A stretch of DNA of 14,594 nt, from NCBI GenBank assembly GCA_016882345.1, contig VGQR01000018.1:1-14594 (forward strand). Reading direction: 5' to 3'. The notes under the pieces are model-generated. The model had not been told where the DNA came from. It ran no database searches and worked only from the letters and a program-made list of their open reading frames with translations. The position numbers were made by a program, and so were the translations under genes. Within the stretch, counting starts at the first letter, position 1. Every line of letters begins with the position of its first letter. Below are positions 6,695 to 12,947 of this stretch, piece by piece. Source of the stretch: Cyanobacteria bacterium K_DeepCast_35m_m2_023 (GTDB taxonomy: Bacteria > Cyanobacteriota > Cyanobacteriia > PCC-6307 > Cyanobiaceae).

Positions 6695-8107
6695 TTACCC
6701 GGCGACACTGTGCAGCATGTCACGCGTTGGCCGGCTCGGCAGCACTTTGGGCAGGTTGAGTTGCTTTTGCAGCACCGCCAGCTTGAGCTCGACCTCCTGC
6801 AATTCGAGGCTGGTCTGGGACCCTTTCACAAGACCGGCCCCTGCCGTCAGTTCGAGCCGACTGCCGCGCACGACACCGCAGCGAATCGCCACCCTCAGGT
6901 CGGTATCGCCTTCGCTGTCGATCCAGCCGATCGGGGCGGCGTAATGGCCCCGTTCAAACGGCTCGAGGCTGCGCAGCCAGTCCATGGCCTGGCGCCGTGG
7001 CAACCCGGCCACTGCCGGTGTGGGATGCAGGGCCGCCGCCACGGTCAGGGGGTGCTGTCTGCCGATCGGGGCGGTGATCGGGGTGTGCAGGTGCACCAGA
7101 TGGCCATGGCGCGCCAGCCGCGGATGGCGCGGCCGTCGCGTGGTCAGCCCCAGGCGGCGCAGGGCCTGTTCGATCGTGTCGACCACCAGGTCGTGTTCGT
7201 GCCGGTCTTTGCGCGAGTGCAGCAGCCCGGCAGCCGTGCTGCCGGCGGCGCAGGTGCCGGCGAGGGCGTCGCTGCGCAGCTGGCCCTGGCGCACGGTGAG
7301 CAAGCGCTCGGGTGAGGCGCCCACCAGGGCCGAGCCCGTGTCGCGTTGCCACAGCAGGCGGCAGCTGCCGCTTTGCTGCTGGCGCAGCGGTGGGATCAGG
7401 TCGAGGGGCTCGAGCCGGCGGTCGCAGTGCAGCTGTTGCCGCACCGCCAGCACGAGTTTGCTCAGCTCACCCGACTCGACCAGCTCAAGCCCCCGCTCGG
7501 CGGCATGGCGGTAGTGGTCTTGCCAGGGGCTGCGCCAGGTCACGGTGGCGCTGGTGCTCGCCCGCATCAGCGGGGCATCGGCGGCAGAGCGCTGCAGGGC
7601 TGCGGCGGTCTCCCACAGCTCTTCGGCGAGGCTGCGGGGGGTGGTGGCCCCGCCCAGGCACGCCTGCAGCCGCAGCCAGCAGTGCTGACCATGGCGGCTC
7701 AGTTGCCAGCGGGGCAAGACGGCTTGCACGCCCGGCACCGCGTCGGGGCTGCTGTGCAACGGTGCATCAAAGAAGCCAAAGGCCAGCAGCACCCTGGGCC
7801 GGGCCGACGCGGGCAGGGTCTGCGGTGCGCCGAGGCGCCCCAGGGTGAGGCTGACAAAGCGTTGGGCCAGTTCAAAGCGCCGGGGGCCGCTCAGTTCCAG
7901 GCTTTGGGTGCGGCCTGCGGCGGCCAGGCAGAGGCCTGGTGCACTGTCCCAGAGGCAGCGAAAGCCATCGTCTGCCGGCAGCAGACCATGCAGCGGCAGC
8001 GGGTCGACACAGGCCAGCGGCAGCGCCAGGCTGAGCACCCCCTCCTCCTCGAGGTCGCGGGCACCGGCGCTGGCCAGCGCCAGCAGATCGTCAAAGCGGG
8101 TCGTCAA
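6695..8107 (-). CDS. menF: Isochorismate synthase
   Basis: MenF isomerises chorismate to isochorismate, the first committed step of phylloquinone (vitamin K1) synthesis, in the cytosol. The 470-residue product has the chorismate-binding fold in its C-terminal half: SKLVLAVR (216-223) with the Lys typical of isochorismate and salicylate synthases, GASPERLL (263-270), SDALAGT (279-285), EHDLVVDTI (304-312), HLHTPI (339-344), LHPTPAVAGLP (360-370), FERGHYAAPIGW (384-395) and TAGAGLV (421-427). The N-terminal half (1-185) is poorly conserved, as usual. The frame is bounded by a TGA upstream, and the TTG at 8107 is the only usual start codon before conserved sequence. It is divergent from menA and sits upstream of the DUF3307 gene. 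The Lys at 217 and the menA-menC-menE neighbourhood argue against anthranilate or aminodeoxychorismate synthase. Confidence 0.93.
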   Translation of the reverse strand: MTTRFDDLLALASAGARDLEEEGVLSLALPLACVDPLPLHGLLPADDGFRCLWDSAPGLCLAAAGRTQSLELSGPRRFELAQRFVSLTLGRLGAPQTLPASARPRVLLAFGFFDAPLHSSPDAVPGVQAVLPRWQLSRHGQHCWLRLQACLGGATTPRSLAEELWETAAALQRSAADAPLMRASTSATVTWRSPWQDHYRHAAERGLELVESGELSKLVLAVRQQLHCDRRLEPLDLIPPLRQQQSGSCRLLWQRDTGSALVGASPERLLTVRQGQLRSDALAGTCAAGSTAAGLLHSRKDRHEHDLVVDTIEQALRRLGLTTRRPRHPRLARHGHLVHLHTPITAPIGRQHPLTVAAALHPTPAVAGLPRRQAMDWLRSLEPFERGHYAAPIGWIDSEGDTDLRVAIRCGVVRGSRLELTAGAGLVKGSQTSLELQEVELKLAVLQKQLNLPKVLPSRPTRDMLHSVAG

Positions 8108-8191
8108 CGCGGTGCGAGTCGCCGGGACTGGCTGGGGTTGCAGAGCTGCTCAAATGTATGGGCCCCAGAGCGTTTGCTGCTCGCCCTCGCC
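8108..8191. promoter_or_regulatory. menF-menA divergent promoter gap
   Basis: Only 84 bases separate the menF TTG and the menA ATG, so promoters for both directions must fall here or reach into the coding ends. I see only weak -10-like matches (TACATT on the minus strand, near 8150) and no clear -35 partner. The assignment rests on gene layout rather than on motifs. Confidence 0.35.
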
Positions 8192-9139
8192 ATGGCTCAG
8201 CCCCAGGTCGTCGCAAGCCGTTACGCCACCGAGCGGCGGCGCTTGTGGAAGGCCGCGATCAAATGGCCCATGTATGCGGTGGCGGTGATGCCGGTGCTGC
8301 TGGCGGCGGGTTGGTGGTTTGGGCGCAGCGGCTCCCTGCGCTGGGGTCCGCTGCTGGGTTTTTTGCTGGCGGCGGTGCTGCTGCTGGCCTGGGAAAACCT
8401 CAGCAATGACGTGTTTGATCACGACACCGGCATCGATGAGGCCGGCAAGCCCCATTCGCTGGTGCAACTGGTGGGCCGCCGCAGTCAGGTGGCCGGCTGG
8501 GCCAATGGGGCGCTGCTGCTGGGCCTGTTGCTGATGGCGGCGGTGGCCTGGGCCAGCAGCCCGGCGGTGCTGGCGCTGGTGCTGCTCTGTTGCGGTGTGG
8601 GCTACGCCTACCAGGGGCCGCCGCTGCGGCTCGGCTACCAGGGCCTCGGCGAGCCGTTGTGTTGGTTGGCCTTTGGCCCCCTGGCCACCGCGGCGGCGCT
8701 GTTGGCGCTCGATCCAGCGCCGGCTGGTGTGCCCTGGGGGCCGGCCCTGGAGCTGGGCAGTGGTCCGGCCCTGGCCACCACCCTGGTGCTGTTCTGCTCC
8801 CACTTTCACCAGGTGGCCGACGATGCGGCCCACGGCAAGCGCTCGCCGGTGGTGCGGCTGGGGACAGCCCGCGCAGCGGCGCTGGTTCCCTGGTTTGTGG
8901 CCTTGACCCTGGCTCTCGAGTGGCTGCCGGTGATGCTGCGGATCTGGCCAGCGACGGCCCTGCTGGGGGCGCTGGGGCTGCCGGCCGCCTTCGGCTTGAT
9001 CCGGTTGTTGCAGGGCCATCACGATGAGCCCGCCCGCATCGCTGGCAGCAAGTTCCTGGCGCTGCGGTTCCAGAGCCTCAATGGTCTGGGCTTGGCCCTC
9101 GGTCTGGCCCTGGGCCGCGGCTTCTGGCCCGCGGCCTGA
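8192..9139 (+). CDS. menA: 1,4-dihydroxy-2-naphthoate phytyltransferase (UbiA family)
   Basis: MenA attaches the isoprenoid tail (phytyl in cyanobacteria) to DHNA with loss of CO2, in the membrane. The 315-residue product is a multi-pass UbiA-type prenyltransferase. WENLSNDVFDHDTGID (67-82) holds the first Asp-rich motif (NDVFD at 72-76), and HFHQVADDAAHGKRSPVVRLG (204-224) the second, around Asp210 and Asp211. WKAAIKWPMYAVAVMPVLL at the start is typical of the cyanobacterial enzyme. About eight or nine hydrophobic spans are visible. The ATG at 8192 was chosen because MAQPQ directly precedes the conserved N-terminus; a TTG at 8174 is possible. It leads the menA-menC-menE operon: menC starts 5 bases after its stop. 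It is divergent from menF. Confidence 0.94.
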   Translation: MAQPQVVASRYATERRRLWKAAIKWPMYAVAVMPVLLAAGWWFGRSGSLRWGPLLGFLLAAVLLLAWENLSNDVFDHDTGIDEAGKPHSLVQLVGRRSQVAGWANGALLLGLLLMAAVAWASSPAVLALVLLCCGVGYAYQGPPLRLGYQGLGEPLCWLAFGPLATAAALLALDPAPAGVPWGPALELGSGPALATTLVLFCSHFHQVADDAAHGKRSPVVRLGTARAAALVPWFVALTLALEWLPVMLRIWPATALLGALGLPAAFGLIRLLQGHHDEPARIAGSKFLALRFQSLNGLGLALGLALGRGFWPAA

Positions 9140-9144
9140 CCGCG

Positions 9145-10164
9145 GTGGCTCCGCCGGCTGCTGCTGCCGAACCGCTCCAGTTGGCCTGGCGCCCATTGGC
9201 GCTGCCGCTGCCCCAGCCGCTGCGCACCGCCAGCGGCGTGTTGACCTGCAAACGGGGCTGGCTGCTGCGCCTCACCACGGCCTCGGGTGCGCTCGGCTGG
9301 GGCGAAGCGGCGCCGCTGGCCTTTGGTGAGGCGCTGGCGCCGGCCCTGCAGCGTCTCGAGGCCGCCATCGCCGCCTTGGGCGGCAGCTGTTGCCGCGCCA
9401 CCCTCGAGCAGGGGTTGGCGCGTGCCGGGGGGATGGACGCCTGGCCGCCGGCGCTGGCCTTCGCCCTTGGCAGCGCCCTGGCCGAGGCCGATGGCTTGGT
9501 GGGAGCTGCGGCTGGGGGCTGGTTGCCGCCGCCTCCAGCCGCCGTGCTGTTGCCGGCCGGTGCGGCGGCGCTGCCGCGTCTCGAGCAGCACCTGGCTGTC
9601 GATCCAACCGCCACAGCAAGCTTCAAATGGAAGGTGGCGGTGCAGTGCGATCGCGACGAGCGGGCGCTGCTTGAGCAGGTGCTGGCGCGCCTGCCTGCGG
9701 CCGCGCGCCTGCGCCTCGATGCCAACGGCCGCTGGGATCGGCCCACCGCCCAGGCCTGGGCCGATCGCCTGGTGGCTGAACCGCGGCTGCAGTGGTTGGA
9801 GCAGCCGCTCGATCCCGGCGACCACGAGGGCCTCGAAGCCCTGGCGGCGCAACTGCCTCTGGCCCTTGACGAGTCGCTCGCCGCCGACGCGAGCCTGCGG
9901 CAGCGCTGGCCGGGCTGGCAGGTGCGGCGCCCCAGCCAGGAGGGGGACCCGCGGCCCCTGCTGGCGGCGTTGCGCGCCGGCCAGCCCTACCGGGTGCTTA
10001 GCACCGCCTTTGAGAGCGGCATCGCTCGACGCTGGCTGCACCACCTGGCGGCCCTGCAGGTTCAGGGGCCGACGCCGTCGGCGCCCGGGCTGGCGCAGGC
10101 GTGGCAACCCCAGGGCCCGCTGATGGCTGCCGACCCGCAGCAGGTCTGGGAGGCGGCGGCATGA
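9145..10164 (+). CDS. menC: o-Succinylbenzoate synthase
   Basis: MenC dehydrates SHCHC to o-succinylbenzoate. It is an enolase-superfamily enzyme with a TIM-barrel active site. In this 339-residue product KWK (161-163) is the catalytic KxK, LRLDANGRW places the first metal ligand at Asp192, WLEQPLDPGD the second at Glu219, and LALDES the third at Asp242. The usual second catalytic lysine, expected as K-P near residue 262, is Arg here (V-R-R-P-S, Arg262). The sequence is divergent, as MenC proteins generally are. The GTG at 9145 starts 5 bases after menA, and its stop overlaps menE as ATGA. Position between menA and menE strongly supports the call. Promiscuous N-acylamino acid racemase activity is known for some relatives but nothing here points to it. 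Confidence 0.9.
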   Translation: MAPPAAAAEPLQLAWRPLALPLPQPLRTASGVLTCKRGWLLRLTTASGALGWGEAAPLAFGEALAPALQRLEAAIAALGGSCCRATLEQGLARAGGMDAWPPALAFALGSALAEADGLVGAAAGGWLPPPPAAVLLPAGAAALPRLEQHLAVDPTATASFKWKVAVQCDRDERALLEQVLARLPAAARLRLDANGRWDRPTAQAWADRLVAEPRLQWLEQPLDPGDHEGLEALAAQLPLALDESLAADASLRQRWPGWQVRRPSQEGDPRPLLAALRAGQPYRVLSTAFESGIARRWLHHLAALQVQGPTPSAPGLAQAWQPQGPLMAADPQQVWEAAA

Positions 10165-11366
10165 ACCCCGGGCAGCTCGAGCAGGCCTGGGCCGCTGCCC
10201 AGATCGTGCCGTTGGCAGGCCCGGGCGATCGGCCCAGCCTCGAGGCGGCCTTGGGCGCTGCGGCCGGTCGCTCCCTGCTGGGTCGCTTGGGGCAGCAGTG
10301 GGGCCCGGGGGTGATCGTTGGTAGCGGCGGCTCGGCGGGGGGGCGGCGTTGGTGCCTGCAGCCGCTGAGCCATCTGCAGGCCTCGGCCGCGGCCACCGGC
10401 CAGTGGCTCGGGGCCCTCGGCCTCGACCCGCCCGACTGCCTGCATCTCAATCCGCTGCCGCTGCACCACGTCAGCGGTCTGATGCCGCTGGTGCGCTGTC
10501 GCCAGTGGGGGGCGCGCCACCAGCCCGTGCCACCGGCCCTGATGAGGGATCCCGTCGCCTTGGCCGCCGCGCTCCCCCTGGCAGGGCGGGGTCCGGCCCT
10601 GCTGTCGCTGGTGCCGACCCAGTTGCACCGCTTGCTGCAGGAGCCGGCGGGTGTGGCCTGGCTGCAGCAGATCGATCTGATCTGGCTGGGCGGGGCGCCG
10701 CTGCCCCCCGATCTGGCGATGCGGGCCCGCCGCCTGGGCCTGCGTCTGGCCCCTTGTTATGGCGCCACCGAAACCGCGGCCATGGTGTGCGCCCTGCCGC
10801 CGCCGCGCTTTTTGGCGGGGGATGGGGGTTGTGGGCCGCCGCTGATGGATGTCCAGTTGGTCGTTGATCCCCAGACCGAGGCCCTCGAGATCGTCACGCC
10901 CCGCCTCAGTCTCGGTTGGCTGCAACAGGGGCGGCTGCTGCCGCTGCCGCGCACGGCCAAGGGCGGTTGGCGCAGCGGCGATGCGGCACAGCTGACGGCC
11001 GCGGGGGTGCTAATCGTGGGCCGCCTCGATGGCGCCATCCACAGCGGCGGCGAGACCGTGTTTCCTGAGCAGGTGGAGCAGCGGCTGCTGGCATTGGCTG
11101 CCGCCGCAGCCCTGCCCCTGGCCGAGCTGCTGCTGCTGGGCGAGAGCGACGTTCTTTGGGGGCAGCGGTTGGTGGCGCTGGTGCGTTTGCAGGGCGATGC
11201 CGAAGCGGATGCGGCGTCGCTGCTGGAGGCTCTGGCCCGTTTGGCGCGCCAGCTTCCTCCTGCCGAGCGGCCAGCGCGCTGGTTGCTGTGCCCCTCCCTG
11301 GAACCCACGGTCACCGGCAAATGGCAGCGTTGGCGCTGGCAGCAATGGCTTGATCAGAGGCGTTAG
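10161..11366 (+). CDS. menE: o-Succinylbenzoate-CoA ligase
   Basis: MenE activates o-succinylbenzoate to OSB-CoA using ATP and CoA. The 401-residue product is an ANL-superfamily adenylating enzyme. VGSGGSAGGRR (53-63) is the phosphate-binding loop, LHHVSGLMPL (101-110) the A4-like region, YGATETAAM (200-208) motif A5, GWRSGD (269-274) motif A7, GRLDGAIHSGGETVFPEQVE (287-306) the hinge and A8 loop, and TVTGKWQR (383-390) holds the adenylation lysine Lys387. It is shorter than typical 450-residue MenE proteins but not truncated at any motif. The ATG at 10161 overlaps the menC stop (ATGA), implying coupled translation; an earlier in-frame start at 10101 would lie inside menC. Its TAG shares bases with the TAA of the convergent toxin-antitoxin ORF. 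A decayed second copy lies about 920 bases downstream. Confidence 0.94.
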   Translation: MNPGQLEQAWAAAQIVPLAGPGDRPSLEAALGAAAGRSLLGRLGQQWGPGVIVGSGGSAGGRRWCLQPLSHLQASAAATGQWLGALGLDPPDCLHLNPLPLHHVSGLMPLVRCRQWGARHQPVPPALMRDPVALAAALPLAGRGPALLSLVPTQLHRLLQEPAGVAWLQQIDLIWLGGAPLPPDLAMRARRLGLRLAPCYGATETAAMVCALPPPRFLAGDGGCGPPLMDVQLVVDPQTEALEIVTPRLSLGWLQQGRLLPLPRTAKGGWRSGDAAQLTAAGVLIVGRLDGAIHSGGETVFPEQVEQRLLALAAAAALPLAELLLLGESDVLWGQRLVALVRLQGDAEADAASLLEALARLARQLPPAERPARWLLCPSLEPTVTGKWQRWRWQQWLDQRR

Positions 11367-12067
11367 CGGGCTAGGTCTGCAATCACCAGCAGGGCGTGGC
11401 ACAGCTGCTTCAGAACGTCATCGCTCAGCCGTCCGACGCAGACCCCCAGCTGACGGCGCGGCACGGTGGTGAGTGCATCGACCATCAGTTGATGGCCCAG
11501 CTCCAGTCTATTGTCCGCAGACGGACTGACGCCAACCCGCAGCAGAGGTGCTCGGCAGAGCCTGGTGGTCAGCGGGCACACCAGCGTCGTGGTCAGTTCG
11601 TCAAAGGCGTTGTCCAACAGGATCGCCACGATCTGGATCTGCGGCTGCAACGGCAGTTGTTGGTCGGCGAGCACTGGCGGCAGCGTGGCTGGTTGCAGAG
11701 TGGCTGGCTGCAGGGTGTCATCGCTGCACAGCACGCGTAGCTCACCGCGCTGGATCGCGACCAAGGGTTCCGAGGCTGACCACGGCGGTGTCTGGTGGCT
11801 CCAGGCGACAGCCCTTGACTGGCAGCGCGCCTGCTCCTGAGCCGCTGCCTGGCGCAGGTCCGGCAGCCAGAGCTGCACAGGCCGTAGACCTCTGGCCCGC
11901 AGTCGTTGCCGATGGCTGCGCACATTGCGACGCACATCCCGCCGACGGGCGTTGTGGCCAGCCTCCCGTGCCGCAGCCTCCACGCTGCCCAGGACTGTGG
12001 CGAGGTCTGATCCGCCGGAGCCAGAAACTGAGCTAAAGCCAGAAACTGAGCCAAGGGTCGATCTCAT
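11363..12067 (-). CDS. MazE-like (DUF3018) antitoxin fused to MazF/PemK-like toxin
   Basis: One uninterrupted frame carries two segments. Numbering from the ATG at 12067 (234 residues), about 49-94 matches DUF3018 MazE-like antitoxins: SHRQRLRARGLRPVQLWLPD, then a short tail with CQSRAVA. About 104-234 matches the MazF/PemK toxin fold: QRGELRVL, then TLVCPLTT (161-168), PSADN (182-186), MVDALTTVPRRQLG (195-208) and GRLSDDVL. MazF proteins are RNA-cleaving toxins, and their antitoxins are normally separate genes. Here the antitoxin's usual C-terminal tail is gone and the toxin start is a mere TTG (11764) in the same frame. The toxin's early GxRP catalytic Arg region is replaced by a 15-base-repeat insertion and Gln-Ile-Gln-Ile, so RNase activity is doubtful. 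The frame is open up to a GTG at 12139; GTGs at 11935 and 11923 are also possible starts. The first 45 residues look unconserved. It could be a single-chain regulator or a decaying remnant. Confidence 0.6.
   Translation of the reverse strand: MRSTLGSVSGFSSVSGSGGSDLATVLGSVEAAAREAGHNARRRDVRRNVRSHRQRLRARGLRPVQLWLPDLRQAAAQEQARCQSRAVAWSHQTPPWSASEPLVAIQRGELRVLCSDDTLQPATLQPATLPPVLADQQLPLQPQIQIVAILLDNAFDELTTTLVCPLTTRLCRAPLLRVGVSPSADNRLELGHQLMVDALTTVPRRQLGVCVGRLSDDVLKQLCHALLVIADLAR
11685..11714. repeat. 15-bp tandem duplication inside the toxin segment
   Basis: GTGGCTGGTTGCAGA (11685-11699) is followed by GTGGCTGGCTGCAGG (11700-11714), two differences. On the minus strand it encodes LQPAT twice, within the loop inserted after the first MazF strand. 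The frame is kept. Confidence 0.8.
12020..12055. repeat. 18-bp tandem duplication in the 5' part of the antitoxin-toxin ORF
   Basis: Two 18-base units (12020-12037 and 12038-12055) share a perfect 14-base core GCCAGAAACTGAGC. In the minus-strand frame they give GSVSGF and SSVSGS, in the unconserved N-terminal region. The unit is a multiple of three. Confidence 0.8.
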
Positions 12068-12139
12068 CGACTGAGCTGGGATCTGGCTTGTTGCGGGTTC
12101 GAGGGTTGGGATCAGCCATCGGAGTCTGGGCAGCGCCAC

Positions 12140-12288
12140 TGCGTAGGAGGCTTCCCACTTCCTCTCCCCAGTTGGTCATTGGGCTTGCGAGGGCCATTGG
12201 TGGATGACGCTTGGACGTGATCCACCTCGCACCCCCTCACCTGACAACACCCTTGGTGGTGGTTACATGCAATCACTGATTACATGCA
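12140..12288. other. Intergenic stretch upstream of the toxin-antitoxin ORF
   Basis: No gene is recognised here. If the antitoxin-toxin ORF is expressed, its promoter should lie in or near this stretch on the minus strand; none is convincing. The right end contains a 17-base tandem duplication. Homology to menE fades in at about 12285. Confidence 0.4.
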
Positions 12289-12296
12289 ACCACTGC
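12263..12296. repeat. 17-bp tandem duplication
   Basis: TTACATGCAATCACTGA (12263-12279) is followed by TTACATGCAACCACTGC (12280-12296), two differences. It is a non-coding unit (not a multiple of three) at the left edge of the menE remnant. Confidence 0.75.
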
Positions 12297-12612
12297 CAAG
12301 TGACCTGGGGAGCACGACCTCGAACCCGCCGTCTGCCGGCATCGCAATCCGCTGACACTGCACCACGTCAGCGGCCTGTTGCCCTTGCTGCGTTGCCGCC
12401 ACTGGGCTGCCGTGCGTCAGCCCCTGGCGCAGATGGGCGCAGGCTGGTGGTATGGCGGCGATGCAGGCCTGTTGAACCCAGCGGGGCTACCCATCCACAG
12501 ATTTGGTCTGCTCGACGGTGCCATCAACAGCCGTGGCGAAACGGTGTTTGCTGATCAGGTCGAGTCCGATCCCGAATGGGGGCCGGCTCTGGCAGGCCTG
12601 GAACGCGCCATC
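12289..12612 (+). pseudogene. menE: Decayed second menE copy
   Basis: Read in frame from 12304, the translation aligns with MenE in three blocks. NPLTLHHVSGLLPLLRCRHW matches MenE 97-116. Then GW..GGDAG...LLDGAINSRGETVFADQVE matches 269-306. Then SDPEWGPALAGL matches about 329-340. About 140 codons are missing between the first two blocks and about 22 between the last two. A TGA at 12301-12303 stands where MenE has Trp82, and no start or P-loop remains. Over 60 aligned bases of the first block (12346-12405) about 50 match intact menE, mostly with third-position differences, so this is an old or foreign copy rather than a fresh duplication. The frame stays open to a TGA at 12721, but the product would lack all substrate-binding motifs. 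Confidence 0.85.
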
Positions 12613-12743
12613 GGTCGCTACACACGTTCCAACAGAGTCCGGACCATGACCAGGGGTGACCCTGTCGAGATCAGCAACAAGAAGCCGGCTCCAGGTCCGA
12701 GAGGCATGTGCACACGTTCGTGATCGGTTAGACCAAGCCGGGC
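12613..12743. other. Unassigned stretch between the menE remnant and a small ORF
   Basis: Nothing recognisable is seen on either strand. The plus-strand continuation of the menE remnant gives a Lys/Arg/Pro-rich tail without menE similarity. On the minus strand a short hydrophobic reading (about 29 residues ending at 12618) exists but has no ribosome-binding site. Confidence 0.3.
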
Positions 12744-12749
12744 GTGATC

Positions 12750-12911
12750 ATGCCGGTGGTTGGCTTGACCGTTGGCGTGGTCCTCTGGGGAGGTATCACC
12801 TGTCGAGCGGCCAGGGATGTGATCGGCCTGATCGAGGGCACCCTCGACCTCACCAACACTTTGGATGCGTTTGAAACCATCGATCTGGCCAGCCGCCACG
12901 AGTGGTTCTGA
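12750..12911 (+). CDS. Possible small single-pass membrane protein (53 aa)
   Basis: A short frame from ATG 12750 (or GTG 12744, both after an in-frame TAG at 12729) to TGA 12911 gives MPVVGLTVGVVLWGGITC, a hydrophobic segment long enough to cross a membrane. An acidic, helix-prone tail with DVIGLIEGTLDLTNTLDAFETID follows and ends in HEWF. Third codon positions are mostly G or C, as in the flanking genes, which favours real coding. There is no clear ribosome-binding site, and I do not recognise a family. It ends 36 bases before the convergent menI stop. It could equally be the surviving end of a decayed gene in this islet. Confidence 0.35.
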   Translation: MPVVGLTVGVVLWGGITCRAARDVIGLIEGTLDLTNTLDAFETIDLASRHEWF

Positions 12912-12947
12912 ACCGATTGCCGCCGCAATGGACGGCCCTGTTCTGGG

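Noticed and set aside
7346..9139. A 597-codon plus-strand frame extending menA far upstream
   Set aside because: The upstream part is antisense to menF, whose conserved motifs are read from the other strand. Only the part from 8192 shows UbiA features.
6602..9654. HIP1 octamer GCGATCGC (seen at 6602-6609 and 9647-9654)
   Set aside because: This is typical of many cyanobacteria, but two copies in 14.6 kb is not a strong enrichment, so it is only weak support for the taxon.
8150..10107. Two long minus-strand frames (348 and 362 codons)
   Set aside because: They are antisense to menA and menC. Their translations are Gln/Arg/Gly/Pro-rich shadows, while the plus strand shows all catalytic motifs.
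12379..12723. Plus-strand 114-codon frame as a functional mini-MenE
   Set aside because: It lacks the P-loop, A5 motif and catalytic Lys, starts only at a TTG inside the first block, and a stop replaces Trp upstream. A decayed copy explains it better.
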